Assembly (NCBI GenBank): GCA_001025035.1
Contig: LCZK01000005.1
Location: 1-64,000, forward strand
From: Actinobacteria bacterium IMCC26207
GTDB taxonomy: Bacteria; Actinomycetota; Acidimicrobiia; Acidimicrobiales; Microtrichaceae
Direction of reading: 5' to 3'
Length of the DNA: 64,000 bases
Shown here one piece after another: positions 1-9,647 of the stretch. Under the pieces are notes generated by a model. That model was not told the origin of the DNA and ran no database searches. It worked only from the letters and a program-made list of their open reading frames with translations. Positions within the stretch are counted from its first letter, which is position 1. Every line of letters starts with the position of its first letter. The translations under genes and the position numbers were made by a program.

Positions 1-2
1 GT

Positions 3-608
3 GGTCAGAAGGTGCGGACGACTAGGGCCGACCTGGGTGATGTCCGGGCACCTGATCTTGTGAAACGTGATTTCACAGCGACCGCCCCGGATCAGTTATG
101 GGTAGCGGATTTCACGTACTGCTCGACTTGGCAAGGCTGGTTGTACGTGGCGTTCGTGCTTGACGTGTACTCGAGGCGTATCGTCGGGTGGAACTCAGCA
201 TCATCAATGACTACAGATCTCACGTTGACAGCGTTGAACATGGCGGTCTGGTCTCGGAACCGGCCACTCGCGGGTTTACGAGCCCACAGCGATGCCGGGT
301 CTCAATATACGGCTTTGCGGTACACCGAACGCCTCGCCGATATCGCAGCTGCACCCTCGATCGGCACAGTTGCTGATTCGTACGATAATGCGATGGCTGA
401 AAGTTTAAACGGGATTTTCAAAACCGAGATGTACAAACCAATGGGCCCCTGGAAAACTCGGGACCAACTCGAATACGCGATCTACGAATACGTTGATTGG
501 TACAACATGAGACGCTTACATGAACAGATCGGGATGATCACACCAGCCGAGAAAGAAGCGAACTACTTCGCTTCAACCCGGAACCAGAACCAACCGGTCC
601 TGGCCTAA
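3..608 (+). CDS. IS3-family transposase OrfB (5' part outside window)
   Basis: This is the DDE transposase domain of an IS3-family element. The reading frame is open to the first base of the window, so the start lies upstream. The three acidic residues are visible: Asp in WVADFTY, Asp in HSDAGSQYT and Glu in NAMAESLNGIFK. The family's C-terminal WYNxxRLH motif is also present, here as WYNMRRLHEQIG. The gene ends about 40 bp before the RHS reading frame, which starts abruptly without a signal peptide, so the insertion may have removed the 5' end of the RHS gene. An intact catalytic triad suggests the element could still be active. Confidence 0.93.
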   Translation, partial: GQKVRTTRADLGDVRAPDLVKRDFTATAPDQLWVADFTYCSTWQGWLYVAFVLDVYSRRIVGWNSASSMTTDLTLTALNMAVWSRNRPLAGLRAHSDAGSQYTALRYTERLADIAAAPSIGTVADSYDNAMAESLNGIFKTEMYKPMGPWKTRDQLEYAIYEYVDWYNMRRLHEQIGMITPAEKEANYFASTRNQNQPVLA

Positions 609-641
609 CCACACCATGCACCAAACCCCGAGCGCTTCAGA

Positions 642-686
642 GCGCTGTGTTGAAGGGCGCTGTGTTGAAAGGTGCTGTGTTGAGGG
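642..686. repeat. Three 15-bp tandem repeats
   Basis: Three copies of a 15-bp unit resembling GCGCTGTGTTGAAGG lie between the IS3 transposase and the RHS domain-coding region. In the RHS frame they encode AVLKG-like pentapeptides. Four other 15-bp repeat loci occur in this window. Confidence 0.75.
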
Positions 687-3600
687 CTGCGGGGGTGGGG
701 TTTGACGCTGAGTTTGGTGTGTCGGGCGACGGTGTGCGGTTGGTGTTTGAGGGGCGTGAGGTGGTGTTTCGTCCGCGGGGTCGTGCTGATGTGGTGCCGG
801 TGCTGGAGAAGGGTTCGGACACGGTTGTGTGGTATCGGGATGTGTGGCCGTCGGTCGATGTGCGTTACACGGTGGGAGCGACGGGGTTGAAGGAGGATTT
901 CGTGGTGCGTGGCCCGGAGGGTTTCGCTTCGGAGGGTGTTTTTGTTGTGGACGTGGAGTCCGAGGGGGCGCTGGTTGAAGAGCCGGGCCGTGTGGGGGCT
1001 TTGGTGATTGATTGGAATGGTGATGGGAAGTCGTCGTGGGCGGGAGATGTTGATGGTCCAAAGATGCGGATCCCTGCCCCGATTGTGACTGACGCGTCGG
1101 GTTTGGTCGCGGCGGACGCGAAACCGGTGTTGGTCCTCGATGGTGACGTGGAGCGTGCCGGGGTGGGTGAGCGCCGGTCGCGCCCGGTTGGTGTTGGGGT
1201 TGATGTTGGTTTTGTTGAGTCGTTGAAGGCGGAGCAGTTTCCGGTGGTGGTGGATCCGACGTTTGAGGTGTTGCCGGCATCGATGGGTGGTGGGTGGGCG
1301 TCGTTCAATAATCAGGGCGGGTATGCGACGGGGATGAATCAGTGGGGCCTGCTGGGTGATTGGCAGGTGCTCGGCGGGGTGGATTACTGGGCGTTCGGGA
1401 CGAACTTGGGGTATCAGTATTTGTGGACGAACATCGCGGCGAACCCGAAGGTGTTTAGCGCGAATCTGAAGTTGTATTCGACTCCGGGGCCGACGGCTGT
1501 TGCTCCGGCATTCGATACGTTGTGGAATCTGTTTTTGACTTCGGTGAACGCTGCGCGTGTGCGGGTGTGTCACGCATCGGCGTGGAGTTTTGGGGGGATG
1601 TACCCGGGGTGGGATCTGGCGAAGTGCACGTCGGGGTACTACTACGGGTATTCGTGGGCTGATTCGTTGCAAGGCCCGGCTGCGACGACGAACCGGGTGG
1701 ATGTGACGAATCTGGTGCGCCCGTGGGTCGCGGCGAAAGACCCTGGGGGTGTGTTGGGTGTGTCGGTGGAGCAGTACCCGGGGACGTACAACTTTAAAGC
1801 GGTGTCGCCGACACTTGAGGTTGTGTGGGATCAGCAGTCCCCTGCGGCGGTGTTGACCGCCCCGGCGAATGATGCGTCGGTGACGTCGTTGACTCCGACG
1901 TTGACGTCGGGGTCGGTGACAGACCCCGACGCGGGGCAGAACCCGCCGTTGTACCGGGCGGTGGTCTTCGCACGGGACCCGGGCTCGTTGGCTGATGTGG
2001 ATCCGAGGTCGTCATGCAACGCGAACTCGGCGATTTGGTCCTCGGAGTGGTTGCAGAACACGACATCGTTTCAGGTGCCACCGGGGATCTTGTCGGACGG
2101 GGTGACGTACTACTGGACAATCGCGACGATGGGGTATGTGTTGCCGGGCTATCCGACGTGTGCGACGCCTTGGAAGTTCACGGTGAACAAACGCTTGGGG
2201 GCGTCGGGGGTTGCGCCGGTGCAGACGGTCGGGCCGGTCACGGTGAACCTCGCTACAGGCAACGTCGTTGCTGCTGCGGGGTCACACACGGTTGCGACGG
2301 TCGGCGGGTCGATCGGGCCGTCGTTTGTGTACAACTCCCAAGCAACTGCGCCGAGGGGGTTGCGTGGCGCGTATTTCCGCGGTGTTGATCCTCGCTCGGG
2401 TACGTCGGTGCCGATTGATTTCAACGCGACGCCGTTCCTGCAACGTATCGACGCCCAGATTGATTTCGACTGGCAGGTGAACGGGCCGTTGTTCGCGTCG
2501 CCGACGGATAGGTTCTTGGCCCGCTGGACTGGCTTTGTGACGGCCCCAACAGCGGGTTCGTACTGTTTCGGTACGAACTCTGATGACGGTGCGCGTGTGT
2601 GGCTCGACAATGTGTTGGTGATGGACAGTTGGTTCCCGAGTTCAACAGGTAGCCGACCGTGCACGGTTGCTCCGACGGTGTTGGCTGCGGGTGAAACAAA
2701 AGCGATCCGGGTGGAGTATTTCGAAGAGGCGGGTGGGGCGTCGATTGAGTTGCGGGTGTTCGGTGGCCCGACGGGCGATAAGGTCGTGCCTGGTACCTGG
2801 TTGTCGACTGAGCCCCCGTTGCTAGGCCCGGGGTGGACGATGTCTGACGGTGATGTTTCGGTCACAGGTGCTCGCTCGACTGGGACAGGGGTGACGTTAA
2901 CGAACGGGGATGGCTCAACGGTGCAGTATGCGAAGTCGCCGTCGGGGGCCTATGTCGGGCCGAACTCCGACGCGGCAACGGTGTGGGTTGATCCGGTGTC
3001 GAATCAGATCTCGGTGACTGACGACGCCGGCACTGTTTACACGTTCAGTTCCGAAGGTTTGTTGCTCTCGGCTGTGTCTGCTGTGGATGACCGTTCCCCT
3101 GCGGCGACACAGATGACATGGTCCGGAGCGAACCCGAAACTCACCTCGATGACTGACCCTGTGTCCGCTCAGAGCGTCACCTTGACCTATGGCGGCGGGT
3201 CGTGCACGATCCCACCCGCAGGCCTCGCTATCGCGTCGGGTCAGTTATGCAAAGTTGTCTCTTGGGACGGCCGGGTGACCGAGATCTTTTACGACTCCGA
3301 CAAACGCCTCGTGAGGATCGTGAACCCTGGCGGGGTTCGAACCGATTTCACTTACGACTCGTCGAACCGGTTGACGTCGGTGACTGACCCCTCAGCGAAC
3401 GACGCAGTCACAGCCGGTGTTCGCACCGCGGACGCTAGCGTTACAACCCAGATTGCTTACACCGAAGGCAAGGCCACACTTGTGACCGCGCCTGCACCGA
3501 CGACAGGCGCGACGCGTCAGATGACCGCCGTTGCGTATGACTCCCAACCTGTTGGCGCCACGCTGGGCGAGACGAGGGTCACGGTGTCGGGGTTGTCGTC

Positions 3601-4375
3601 GCCGGCGGGGTTCACGGAGAAATCGAAATGGGATACCCAGTGGCGTGAACGCGAAATTGTCGACGCCTCAGGCCGTGTCTCACAGATCGTTTATGACGGT
3701 GTGTCGGATCGGGTGTCGTACACCGACGTAAACGTTGGGACCGCGCAGGCGATGCGTACCTCGACGGCTTATGACACCGCCGTAGTGTTCAACGGCCTAT
3801 CTCGCCCGATTGGCACCTACGGGCCGGCACCAGTCGGGTCATTCACGGGGGCAACACCGAACAGCGGTGCAGCAGTGCCATCGACGACAACAGCGTACGA
3901 CGAGGGAATCAACGGGTTGTCAGCGGCATGGTGGGATGACACACCTAGCAGCGGTGAGGTGTACCCCTATCCGGCACGACCGGCGTTTCGTGGTGCTCCG
4001 AAAGTTCATCAGTTATGGGCGCCGGCGTATTTGGGTGCGAACTGGGTGGGAGGGTCCCCTCATCTGCAGATCCCGGTTGACAACTTCTCGGGGCGTCTCA
4101 CCGGTCTGATCAACGCCGCGAGCGCGGGGAGCTACCAGTTCGCAAGTTGGGGCGCCCAAGGGACCCGGGTTACGGTCGATTCAACAATGGTGATCGACGG
4201 GTGGAACTCCAACGGGGCCGCACCGCAGTCCGCTCCGATCACCCTGTCAGCTGGCTGGCATCGCATCAGCATCGATATCAAGGCGAACACCGGGTACTCG
4301 GCGTTTGATGTCACATGGAAACCCCCCCGGGTCTGGGGCGTTCGCGTTTATTCCGTTGACGTCACTGAAACCTGA
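647..4375 (+). CDS. RHS/YD-repeat surface protein, N-terminal part (5' truncated, frameshifted at its end)
   Basis: This is the front part of a large actinobacterial RHS-type polymorphic toxin. Visible segments in order are the usual N-terminal beta domain ending in VVVDPTF (about residues 10-205), a DNRLRE-like carbohydrate-binding domain (210-395), an Fn3-like segment, a PA14 domain (about 575-710; YFRGVDP, FGTNSDDGARVWLD), YD repeats such as FTYDSSNRLTSVTDP, and a second degenerate PA14 domain (about 1090-1235). It starts at GTG inside 15-bp repeats with no signal peptide, so the true 5' end is probably lost to the upstream IS. The frame ends at 4375 because of a one-base insertion near 4322-4328. 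The remainder continues in another frame from 4305. Confidence 0.85.
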   Translation: MLKGAVLKGAVLRAAGVGFDAEFGVSGDGVRLVFEGREVVFRPRGRADVVPVLEKGSDTVVWYRDVWPSVDVRYTVGATGLKEDFVVRGPEGFASEGVFVVDVESEGALVEEPGRVGALVIDWNGDGKSSWAGDVDGPKMRIPAPIVTDASGLVAADAKPVLVLDGDVERAGVGERRSRPVGVGVDVGFVESLKAEQFPVVVDPTFEVLPASMGGGWASFNNQGGYATGMNQWGLLGDWQVLGGVDYWAFGTNLGYQYLWTNIAANPKVFSANLKLYSTPGPTAVAPAFDTLWNLFLTSVNAARVRVCHASAWSFGGMYPGWDLAKCTSGYYYGYSWADSLQGPAATTNRVDVTNLVRPWVAAKDPGGVLGVSVEQYPGTYNFKAVSPTLEVVWDQQSPAAVLTAPANDASVTSLTPTLTSGSVTDPDAGQNPPLYRAVVFARDPGSLADVDPRSSCNANSAIWSSEWLQNTTSFQVPPGILSDGVTYYWTIATMGYVLPGYPTCATPWKFTVNKRLGASGVAPVQTVGPVTVNLATGNVVAAAGSHTVATVGGSIGPSFVYNSQATAPRGLRGAYFRGVDPRSGTSVPIDFNATPFLQRIDAQIDFDWQVNGPLFASPTDRFLARWTGFVTAPTAGSYCFGTNSDDGARVWLDNVLVMDSWFPSSTGSRPCTVAPTVLAAGETKAIRVEYFEEAGGASIELRVFGGPTGDKVVPGTWLSTEPPLLGPGWTMSDGDVSVTGARSTGTGVTLTNGDGSTVQYAKSPSGAYVGPNSDAATVWVDPVSNQISVTDDAGTVYTFSSEGLLLSAVSAVDDRSPAATQMTWSGANPKLTSMTDPVSAQSVTLTYGGGSCTIPPAGLAIASGQLCKVVSWDGRVTEIFYDSDKRLVRIVNPGGVRTDFTYDSSNRLTSVTDPSANDAVTAGVRTADASVTTQIAYTEGKATLVTAPAPTTGATRQMTAVAYDSQPVGATLGETRVTVSGLSSPAGFTEKSKWDTQWREREIVDASGRVSQIVYDGVSDRVSYTDVNVGTAQAMRTSTAYDTAVVFNGLSRPIGTYGPAPVGSFTGATPNSGAAVPSTTTAYDEGINGLSAAWWDDTPSSGEVYPYPARPAFRGAPKVHQLWAPAYLGANWVGGSPHLQIPVDNFSGRLTGLINAASAGSYQFASWGAQGTRVTVDSTMVIDGWNSNGAAPQSAPITLSAGWHRISIDIKANTGYSAFDVTWKPPRVWGVRVYSVDVTET

Positions 4376-6791
4376 TCTCGGGTTGGTCACCTCGACGGTG
4401 TCACCGACGGTCAACTCCGCGGGTGTGACGGACTCGGTCACGACACAAAACACGTATGCGAACCCCGTTGTTGGCCAGATCACCAAGTCGGTTCTTGACC
4501 CGACCGGGTTGAAACTGACGTCTTCGGCAACGTTTGAGTCACAAGGCACACCGAATCAGTTTCTGCGGCAGTTGACCTCGACGTTGCCGGCCGGCTGGGA
4601 TGCTGCAGGCAACGTTGTCGCGCAGCCAGGTGGCGGCACCCAAGCCGCGACTGTCACAAACGCGTACTACGCAAAGACCGAGGCGGGTCCGACGACGACG
4701 GGGTGTGCTGGGGTGTCGACGAATCAGGCTGGCAGATTGAAATCAACAACGAAAGCCGATCCGGATGGCACCGGGGCGGTCGCGGTAATCGTGGATGAGG
4801 TTGCGTATGACAACACTGGGCGGCCCGTCGCCGCGAGAACAGTCGGTGACTCGGCGTGGACATGCACCGTGTACGACGCACGCGGTCGGGTGACGTCAGT
4901 GGTCAACCCGGCGTTTACGAACCCGTCTGACGCCACGTTGAACACCCCGGCACGCACGGTTACCACGACCTACAGCGTGGGGAGTGACCCGTTCGTGTCG
5001 GAGGTATCTGACCCCACTACCGCAACTGCGATCCGGGTCACGACGGATTTGTTGGGTCGGGTGACTGGATATCGTGATGGTTCGGGGTACAGCACTGCGA
5101 ACGTCTATGACGTGGCCGGTCGGGTGACCTCGTCGGTTGTGAAGAACCCGTCTGGGGTGACGGTGCAGACGTTGATGTATGGGTACAACACGGCGGGTAA
5201 CGGGTTGAACCAGTTGAACACGATGAGTTTGGACGGAACCCAGATCGCATCGGTTTCTTATGACACTTTGGGTCGGCAGTCGGGGTACACCTACGGCAAC
5301 GGGACCACCGGGACGAACACCTTCGACAGCTTCCAACGCCAGGCTGGGTTGTCGTTCGCGCTGGGCGCCACGTCGATCACCTCCGATGCTGTCACCCGTG
5401 ACGCGCGCACTGCGATGATCGTCGATCAGGCCGTGGATGGTGTCGACGCGAATCTGTTGGGTGCGAACTTTGGGTATGACCGTTCGGGCAGGTTGGTCAA
5501 CTGGTGGCAACAAGACCCCGGTTCGGGCAACAAGTATCAGGGTTCGTACAGCTTTACGGGGTATACCGGGACTGCACCGGGGTGCGCGAACGCCCAGTGG
5601 GGTCGCAACAGCAACCGGTTGTCGTTCGAACAAAAGACGTATAACACTGCTGGGATGTTGACCGCGACTGCGGTTGATTCGTACTGCTACGACAACGCGG
5701 ACAGGTTGTCTACACATGTGCCGGTGTCGGGGACATCGCCGTTTAACGGTGTCTCCTACGATTCGCACGGTAACGTCATCAACATGGGTTCTGAGGTCCA
5801 CGGGTATGACTCAGCGGACCGTCACATCATCTCGAAGTTGCCCGGTGGTGCAGTCGAGTACGTCCGCGACGCAACCGATCGGATCGTCACGAGGAAGCTT
5901 TCCGGGGTGATCTCCGCGAAGTACGCGTATACGGCGTCGGCGGACTCACCATCGCTGACACTGAACTCGGCTGGTGCGGTGATCGAACGCACGATCAGCC
6001 TGCCAGGCGGTGTTGTCGTCACTACACGCGAGGCCACAGCATCAGATGTGTGGTCATATCCGAACATCCACGGTGACATCATCGCCACCACGAACGGTAC
6101 TGGTATCAAAGCGGGTGCTACTCGGGGGTATGACCCGTTCGGGAATCTCCTCGGCACCTCAACCACACCAGACAACTCTGCTGGACCATTCGACTACGGG
6201 TGGCACGGCCAACAACAACGACCTCTTGAGTACTCAAGCGGGTTCACCCCACTGATCGAAATGGGCGCCCGCCAATACTCCAGCCTGCTTGGCAGATTCC
6301 TCGAAACAGACCCTGTCCTCGGCGGCAACGCAAACGACTACGCCTACGTGTCTGATCCCATCGCAATGTCCGACCTCGACGGCCTGTGCGGCGTTTGGGG
6401 AAACCCGCGAAGCAAGTGTGGAAAGGGGCGCAAAGGCCAACGCGGATTCCTAGGCGGAGCCTTCTCCAAGGGAGGCCGCCTCGCCTATAGGCATCTGGGA
6501 GTCAGCGTTCAGGGGTGTGCCGCAGTGTGCGCTGGTCTCAATTTCCAGCACGGACACCTCTACTTTGAGCGAGGCGGCGGGGCGATCTTTGGCGGAGGAA
6601 TTGCTCCCTCGTTCCACTCGCGTCCGCTATCCGAGGCTTCGAAGGGCTCCTGTAGCCAAACACGGACTTTCACTTATCAGGGTTTCTTTGCCGGGTTCCA
6701 GCATTCGTCGAAACAGGACTGGTCGGTAAGCGCGTTTGGCTACAAAGGAATAGTCGGACTCGGCGTGTTGTGCAGCAGTAGGATCCGGTGA
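4305..6791 (+). CDS. RHS protein C-terminal part with RHS core and toxin tip A
   Basis: This is the continuation of the upstream RHS gene in a shifted frame; the first codons (4305 to about 4325) are an artefact of the frameshift. It has many YD repeats (for example GYDSADRHIISKLPGG), then the RHS-associated core (about residues 600-690: GYDPFGNLLG, MGARQYSSLLGRFLETDP, NDYAYVSDP, SDLDG). A 44-residue linker rich in Gly, Lys and Arg follows, shared with the cassette at 9980-10954. The last 104 residues (from 6480) are unique, contain six Cys and many Gly/aromatic residues, and match no toxin family I recognise. The stop overlaps the next small gene (GTGA), the usual toxin-immunity arrangement. 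Confidence 0.85.
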   Translation: MMSHGNPPGSGAFAFIPLTSLKPDLGLVTSTVSPTVNSAGVTDSVTTQNTYANPVVGQITKSVLDPTGLKLTSSATFESQGTPNQFLRQLTSTLPAGWDAAGNVVAQPGGGTQAATVTNAYYAKTEAGPTTTGCAGVSTNQAGRLKSTTKADPDGTGAVAVIVDEVAYDNTGRPVAARTVGDSAWTCTVYDARGRVTSVVNPAFTNPSDATLNTPARTVTTTYSVGSDPFVSEVSDPTTATAIRVTTDLLGRVTGYRDGSGYSTANVYDVAGRVTSSVVKNPSGVTVQTLMYGYNTAGNGLNQLNTMSLDGTQIASVSYDTLGRQSGYTYGNGTTGTNTFDSFQRQAGLSFALGATSITSDAVTRDARTAMIVDQAVDGVDANLLGANFGYDRSGRLVNWWQQDPGSGNKYQGSYSFTGYTGTAPGCANAQWGRNSNRLSFEQKTYNTAGMLTATAVDSYCYDNADRLSTHVPVSGTSPFNGVSYDSHGNVINMGSEVHGYDSADRHIISKLPGGAVEYVRDATDRIVTRKLSGVISAKYAYTASADSPSLTLNSAGAVIERTISLPGGVVVTTREATASDVWSYPNIHGDIIATTNGTGIKAGATRGYDPFGNLLGTSTTPDNSAGPFDYGWHGQQQRPLEYSSGFTPLIEMGARQYSSLLGRFLETDPVLGGNANDYAYVSDPIAMSDLDGLCGVWGNPRSKCGKGRKGQRGFLGGAFSKGGRLAYRHLGVSVQGCAAVCAGLNFQHGHLYFERGGGAIFGGGIAPSFHSRPLSEASKGSCSQTRTFTYQGFFAGFQHSSKQDWSVSAFGYKGIVGLGVLCSSRIR
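4322..4328 (+). other. C7 tract with +1 frameshift splitting the RHS gene
   Basis: Compared with the paralogous copy at 7247-7275, this tract carries one extra base. Removing one C restores the reading WKPPGSGAFAF, matching WKTPGSGAFAF in the second copy, and joins the two halves into one protein from 647 to 6791. A seven-base homopolymer fits slippage, phase variation or a sequencing error. Confidence 0.8.
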
Positions 6792-7117
6792 AGCATCGAA
6801 ATCGTGTCTCGAGTTCCTCAGGCGATCAGAAGGTAACTATTGGCGTAAGCCGGTCGGGGATCCATGCCATGGGATCGAACGGATGGGATCTCCTCCTCTG
6901 GCTGATCAGCTGGATGAGGCGTGCAATCACAAGGGACCATCGATGGGTAGTCACGATACGGCTCGGCGTTCCCGAGTTGATGTCCGGAACGCAGCCCCTC
7001 CTCTACTCCGAGATCTGTTCAGAATATGAACAAGCCGTGGAACGAGTGGATGCTATCGCTGGCCAGCTTCATTCAGGCTTCGAGATACCCCATCTGCGTT
7101 CGCCTAATCAAAACTGA
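6788..7117 (+). CDS. Candidate immunity protein A
   Basis: This is a 109-residue protein starting at GTG that overlaps the RHS stop codon by four bases, so the two should be translationally coupled. It has no signal peptide. One Trp/Leu-rich stretch (about residues 33-43, WDLLLWLISWM) may be buried or membrane-associated. No known family is recognised. The assignment rests on position: polymorphic RHS toxins are normally followed directly by their cognate immunity gene, and this is the only gene between tip A and the second RHS copy. The codon pattern is less regular than in the RHS gene. Confidence 0.55.
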   Translation: MKHRNRVSSSSGDQKVTIGVSRSGIHAMGSNGWDLLLWLISWMRRAITRDHRWVVTIRLGVPELMSGTQPLLYSEICSEYEQAVERVDAIAGQLHSGFEIPHLRSPNQN

Positions 7118-7166
7118 ATGCCCTCCGAAATTCCTAAGGCGTCTTTGATTCGGCCCTATTCACGGG

Positions 7167-9647
7167 GTGTTCCAGTTCAATTTCGCGTTTATCAGAACTC
7201 TATGGGGTGATCTACACATGAATGAGACCGGGTTCGTTAACAACCGTGTCACATGGAAAACGCCCGGGTCGGGGGCGTTCGCGTTTATTCCAATGACATC
7301 ACTGAAACCTGATCTCGGGTTGGTCACCTCGACGGTGTCACCGACGGTCAACTCCGCTGGTGTGACCGACTCGGTCACGACACAAAACACGTATGCGAAC
7401 CCCGTTGTTGGCCAGATCACCAAGTCGGTTCTTGACCCGACCGGGTTGAAACTGACGTCTTCGGCAACGTTTGAGTCACAAGGCACACCGAATCAGTTTC
7501 TGCGGCAGTTGACCTCGACGTTGCCGGCCGGCTGGGATGCTGCAGGCAACGTTGTCGCGCAGCCAGGTGGCGGCACCCAAGCCGCGACTGTCACAAACGC
7601 GTACTACGCAAAGACCGAGGCGGGCCCGACGACGACGGGGTGTGCTGGGGTGTCGACGAATCAGGCTGGCAGATTGAAATCAACAACGAAAGCCGATCCG
7701 GATGGCATCGGGGCGGTCGCGGCGATCGTGGATGAGGTTGCCTATGACAACACTGGGCGGCCCGTCGCCGCGAGAACAGTCGGTGACTCGGCGTGGACAT
7801 GCACCGTGTACGACGCACGCGGTCGGGTGACGTCAGTGGTTACGCCGGCGTTTACGAACCCGTATGACGCCACGTTGAATACCCCGGCTCGCACGGTTAC
7901 CACGACCTACAGCGTGGGGAGTGACCCGTTCGTGTCGGAGGTATCTGACCCTAATACCGCAACTGCGATCCGGGTCACGACGGATTTGTTGGGTCGGGTG
8001 ACCGGATATCGTGACGGTTCGGGGTACAGCACTGCGAACGTCTATGACGAGGCCGGTCGGGTGGCCTCGTCGGTTGTGAAGAACCCGTCTGGGGTGACGG
8101 TGCAGACGTTGATGTATGGGTACAACACGACGGGTAACGGGTTGAACCAGTTGAACACGATGAGTTTGGACGGAACCCAGATCGCAGCTGTTTCGTATGA
8201 CACTTTGGGTAGGCAGTCGGGGTACACGTACGGCAACGGGACCACCGGGACGAACAGCTTTGATTCGTTCCAACGCCAGGTTGGGTTGTCGTTCGCGTTG
8301 GGCGCAACGTCGATCACCTCTGATGCTGTCACCCGTGATGCGCGCACTGCGATGATCGTCGATCAGGCCGTCGATGGTGTCGATGCGAATCCGTTGGGTG
8401 CGAATTTTGGGTATGACCGCTCGGGCAGGTTGGTCAACTGGTGGCAACGAGACCCCGGTTCGGGCAACAAGTATCAGGGTGCGTACAACTTTACGGGGTA
8501 TACCGGGACTGCACCGGGGTGCGCGAACGCCCAGTGGGGTCGCAACAGCAACCGGTTGTCGTTCGAACAAAAGACGTACAACACTGCTGGGACGTTGACC
8601 GCGACTGCGGTTGATTCGTACTGCTACGACAACGCGGACAGGTTGTCTACACATGTGCCGGTGTCGGGGACGTCGCCGTTTAACGGTGTCACCTACGATT
8701 CGCACGGTAACGTCATCAACATGGGTTCTGAGGTCCACGGGTATGACTCAGCGGACCGTCACATCATCTCGAAGTTGCCCGGTGGTGCAGTCGAGTACGT
8801 CCGCGACGCAACCGATCGGATCGTCACACGGAAGCTTTCCGGGGTGATCTCCGCTAAGTACGCGTACACCGCGTCGGCGGACTCACCATCGCTGACACTG
8901 AACTCGGCTGGTGCGGTGATCGAACGCACGATCAGCCTGCCGGGCGGTGTTGTCGTCACCACACGCGGGACCACAGCATCAGATGTGTGGTCATATCCGA
9001 ACATCCACGGTGACATCGTCGCCACCACCAACGGATCCGGCATCAAAGCGGGTGCTACTCGGGGGTATGACCCGTTCGGGATTCTCCTTGGCACCTCGAC
9101 CACACCCGACAATTCCGCTGGACCATTCGACTACGGCTGGCACGGATCAGCCCAACGACCCCTTGAATACTCAAGCGGGTTCACCCCACTGATCGAAATG
9201 GGAGCCCGCCAATACTCCAGCCTCCTCGGCAGATTCCTCGAAACAGACCCCATTCTGGGTGGCACACCGAACGACTACGTGTATGCGCAGGACCCGATTG
9301 GTCAGAGTGATCTCAATGGTCACTGCGTCACAATGACGGTTGACACTGCAGCCTGCGCCAGTGTGGCAGTCGCTAGCGGGCCAGCGGGATGGATAATTCT
9401 AGGAGTTGCGGCAGTTGCAATTGGTGGAATTGCAATCTACCGAGCGCAAGATAGCCGCAAGGCTGAAAGGCATGGCGATGGGGGTAGGGCACAGAAATCA
9501 AGCGCAGACCGCTTGGCGGAGCTCAGAGCGCAACTCAAAACGGCAAGCGGCAGATCCAAAGGTCGAATAGCTCAGAAGATCAAGAACATCGAGAAGGGCG
9601 CTGCCAAGAAGAAGAAGGGAGAGGAGCATGGAAGGAGACCTCGTTGA
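7167..9647 (+). CDS. Displaced RHS cassette B with its own toxin tip
   Basis: From 7247 onward this is a near-identical copy of the second half of the first RHS gene: YD repeats, the RHS core (MGARQYSSLLGRFLETDP) and NDYVYAQDPIGQSDLNG. After about 9318 the C-terminus is new: a predicted membrane helix (GWIILGVAAVAIGGIAIY), then a very basic tail ending KKKKGEEHGRRPR. The first 25 or so residues are unrelated to the parent and no signal peptide is present, so secretion from this gene is unlikely. It is best seen as a silent or donor cassette that could replace tip A by recombination. ATG 7218 is an alternative start. Confidence 0.8.
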   Translation: MFQFNFAFIRTLWGDLHMNETGFVNNRVTWKTPGSGAFAFIPMTSLKPDLGLVTSTVSPTVNSAGVTDSVTTQNTYANPVVGQITKSVLDPTGLKLTSSATFESQGTPNQFLRQLTSTLPAGWDAAGNVVAQPGGGTQAATVTNAYYAKTEAGPTTTGCAGVSTNQAGRLKSTTKADPDGIGAVAAIVDEVAYDNTGRPVAARTVGDSAWTCTVYDARGRVTSVVTPAFTNPYDATLNTPARTVTTTYSVGSDPFVSEVSDPNTATAIRVTTDLLGRVTGYRDGSGYSTANVYDEAGRVASSVVKNPSGVTVQTLMYGYNTTGNGLNQLNTMSLDGTQIAAVSYDTLGRQSGYTYGNGTTGTNSFDSFQRQVGLSFALGATSITSDAVTRDARTAMIVDQAVDGVDANPLGANFGYDRSGRLVNWWQRDPGSGNKYQGAYNFTGYTGTAPGCANAQWGRNSNRLSFEQKTYNTAGTLTATAVDSYCYDNADRLSTHVPVSGTSPFNGVTYDSHGNVINMGSEVHGYDSADRHIISKLPGGAVEYVRDATDRIVTRKLSGVISAKYAYTASADSPSLTLNSAGAVIERTISLPGGVVVTTRGTTASDVWSYPNIHGDIVATTNGSGIKAGATRGYDPFGILLGTSTTPDNSAGPFDYGWHGSAQRPLEYSSGFTPLIEMGARQYSSLLGRFLETDPILGGTPNDYVYAQDPIGQSDLNGHCVTMTVDTAACASVAVASGPAGWIILGVAAVAIGGIAIYRAQDSRKAERHGDGGRAQKSSADRLAELRAQLKTASGRSKGRIAQKIKNIEKGAAKKKKGEEHGRRPR
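7247..9318 (+). repeat. 2-kb direct repeat of 4309-6380
   Basis: The nucleotide sequence runs parallel to 4309-6380 with few substitutions, beginning at the shared TGTCACATGGAAA and ending where the toxin tips diverge. A shorter third copy (about 10096-10600) covers only the RHS core and linker. These are substrates for homologous recombination between toxin cassettes. Confidence 0.9.

Noticed and set aside
573-1672. Long minus-strand reading frames opposite the RHS gene
   Set aside because: They are Pro/Arg/His-rich translations opposite a strongly coding plus-strand frame with clear domains; similar frames recur opposite the second RHS copy (4896-5801 and 7833-8738), as expected for shadows.
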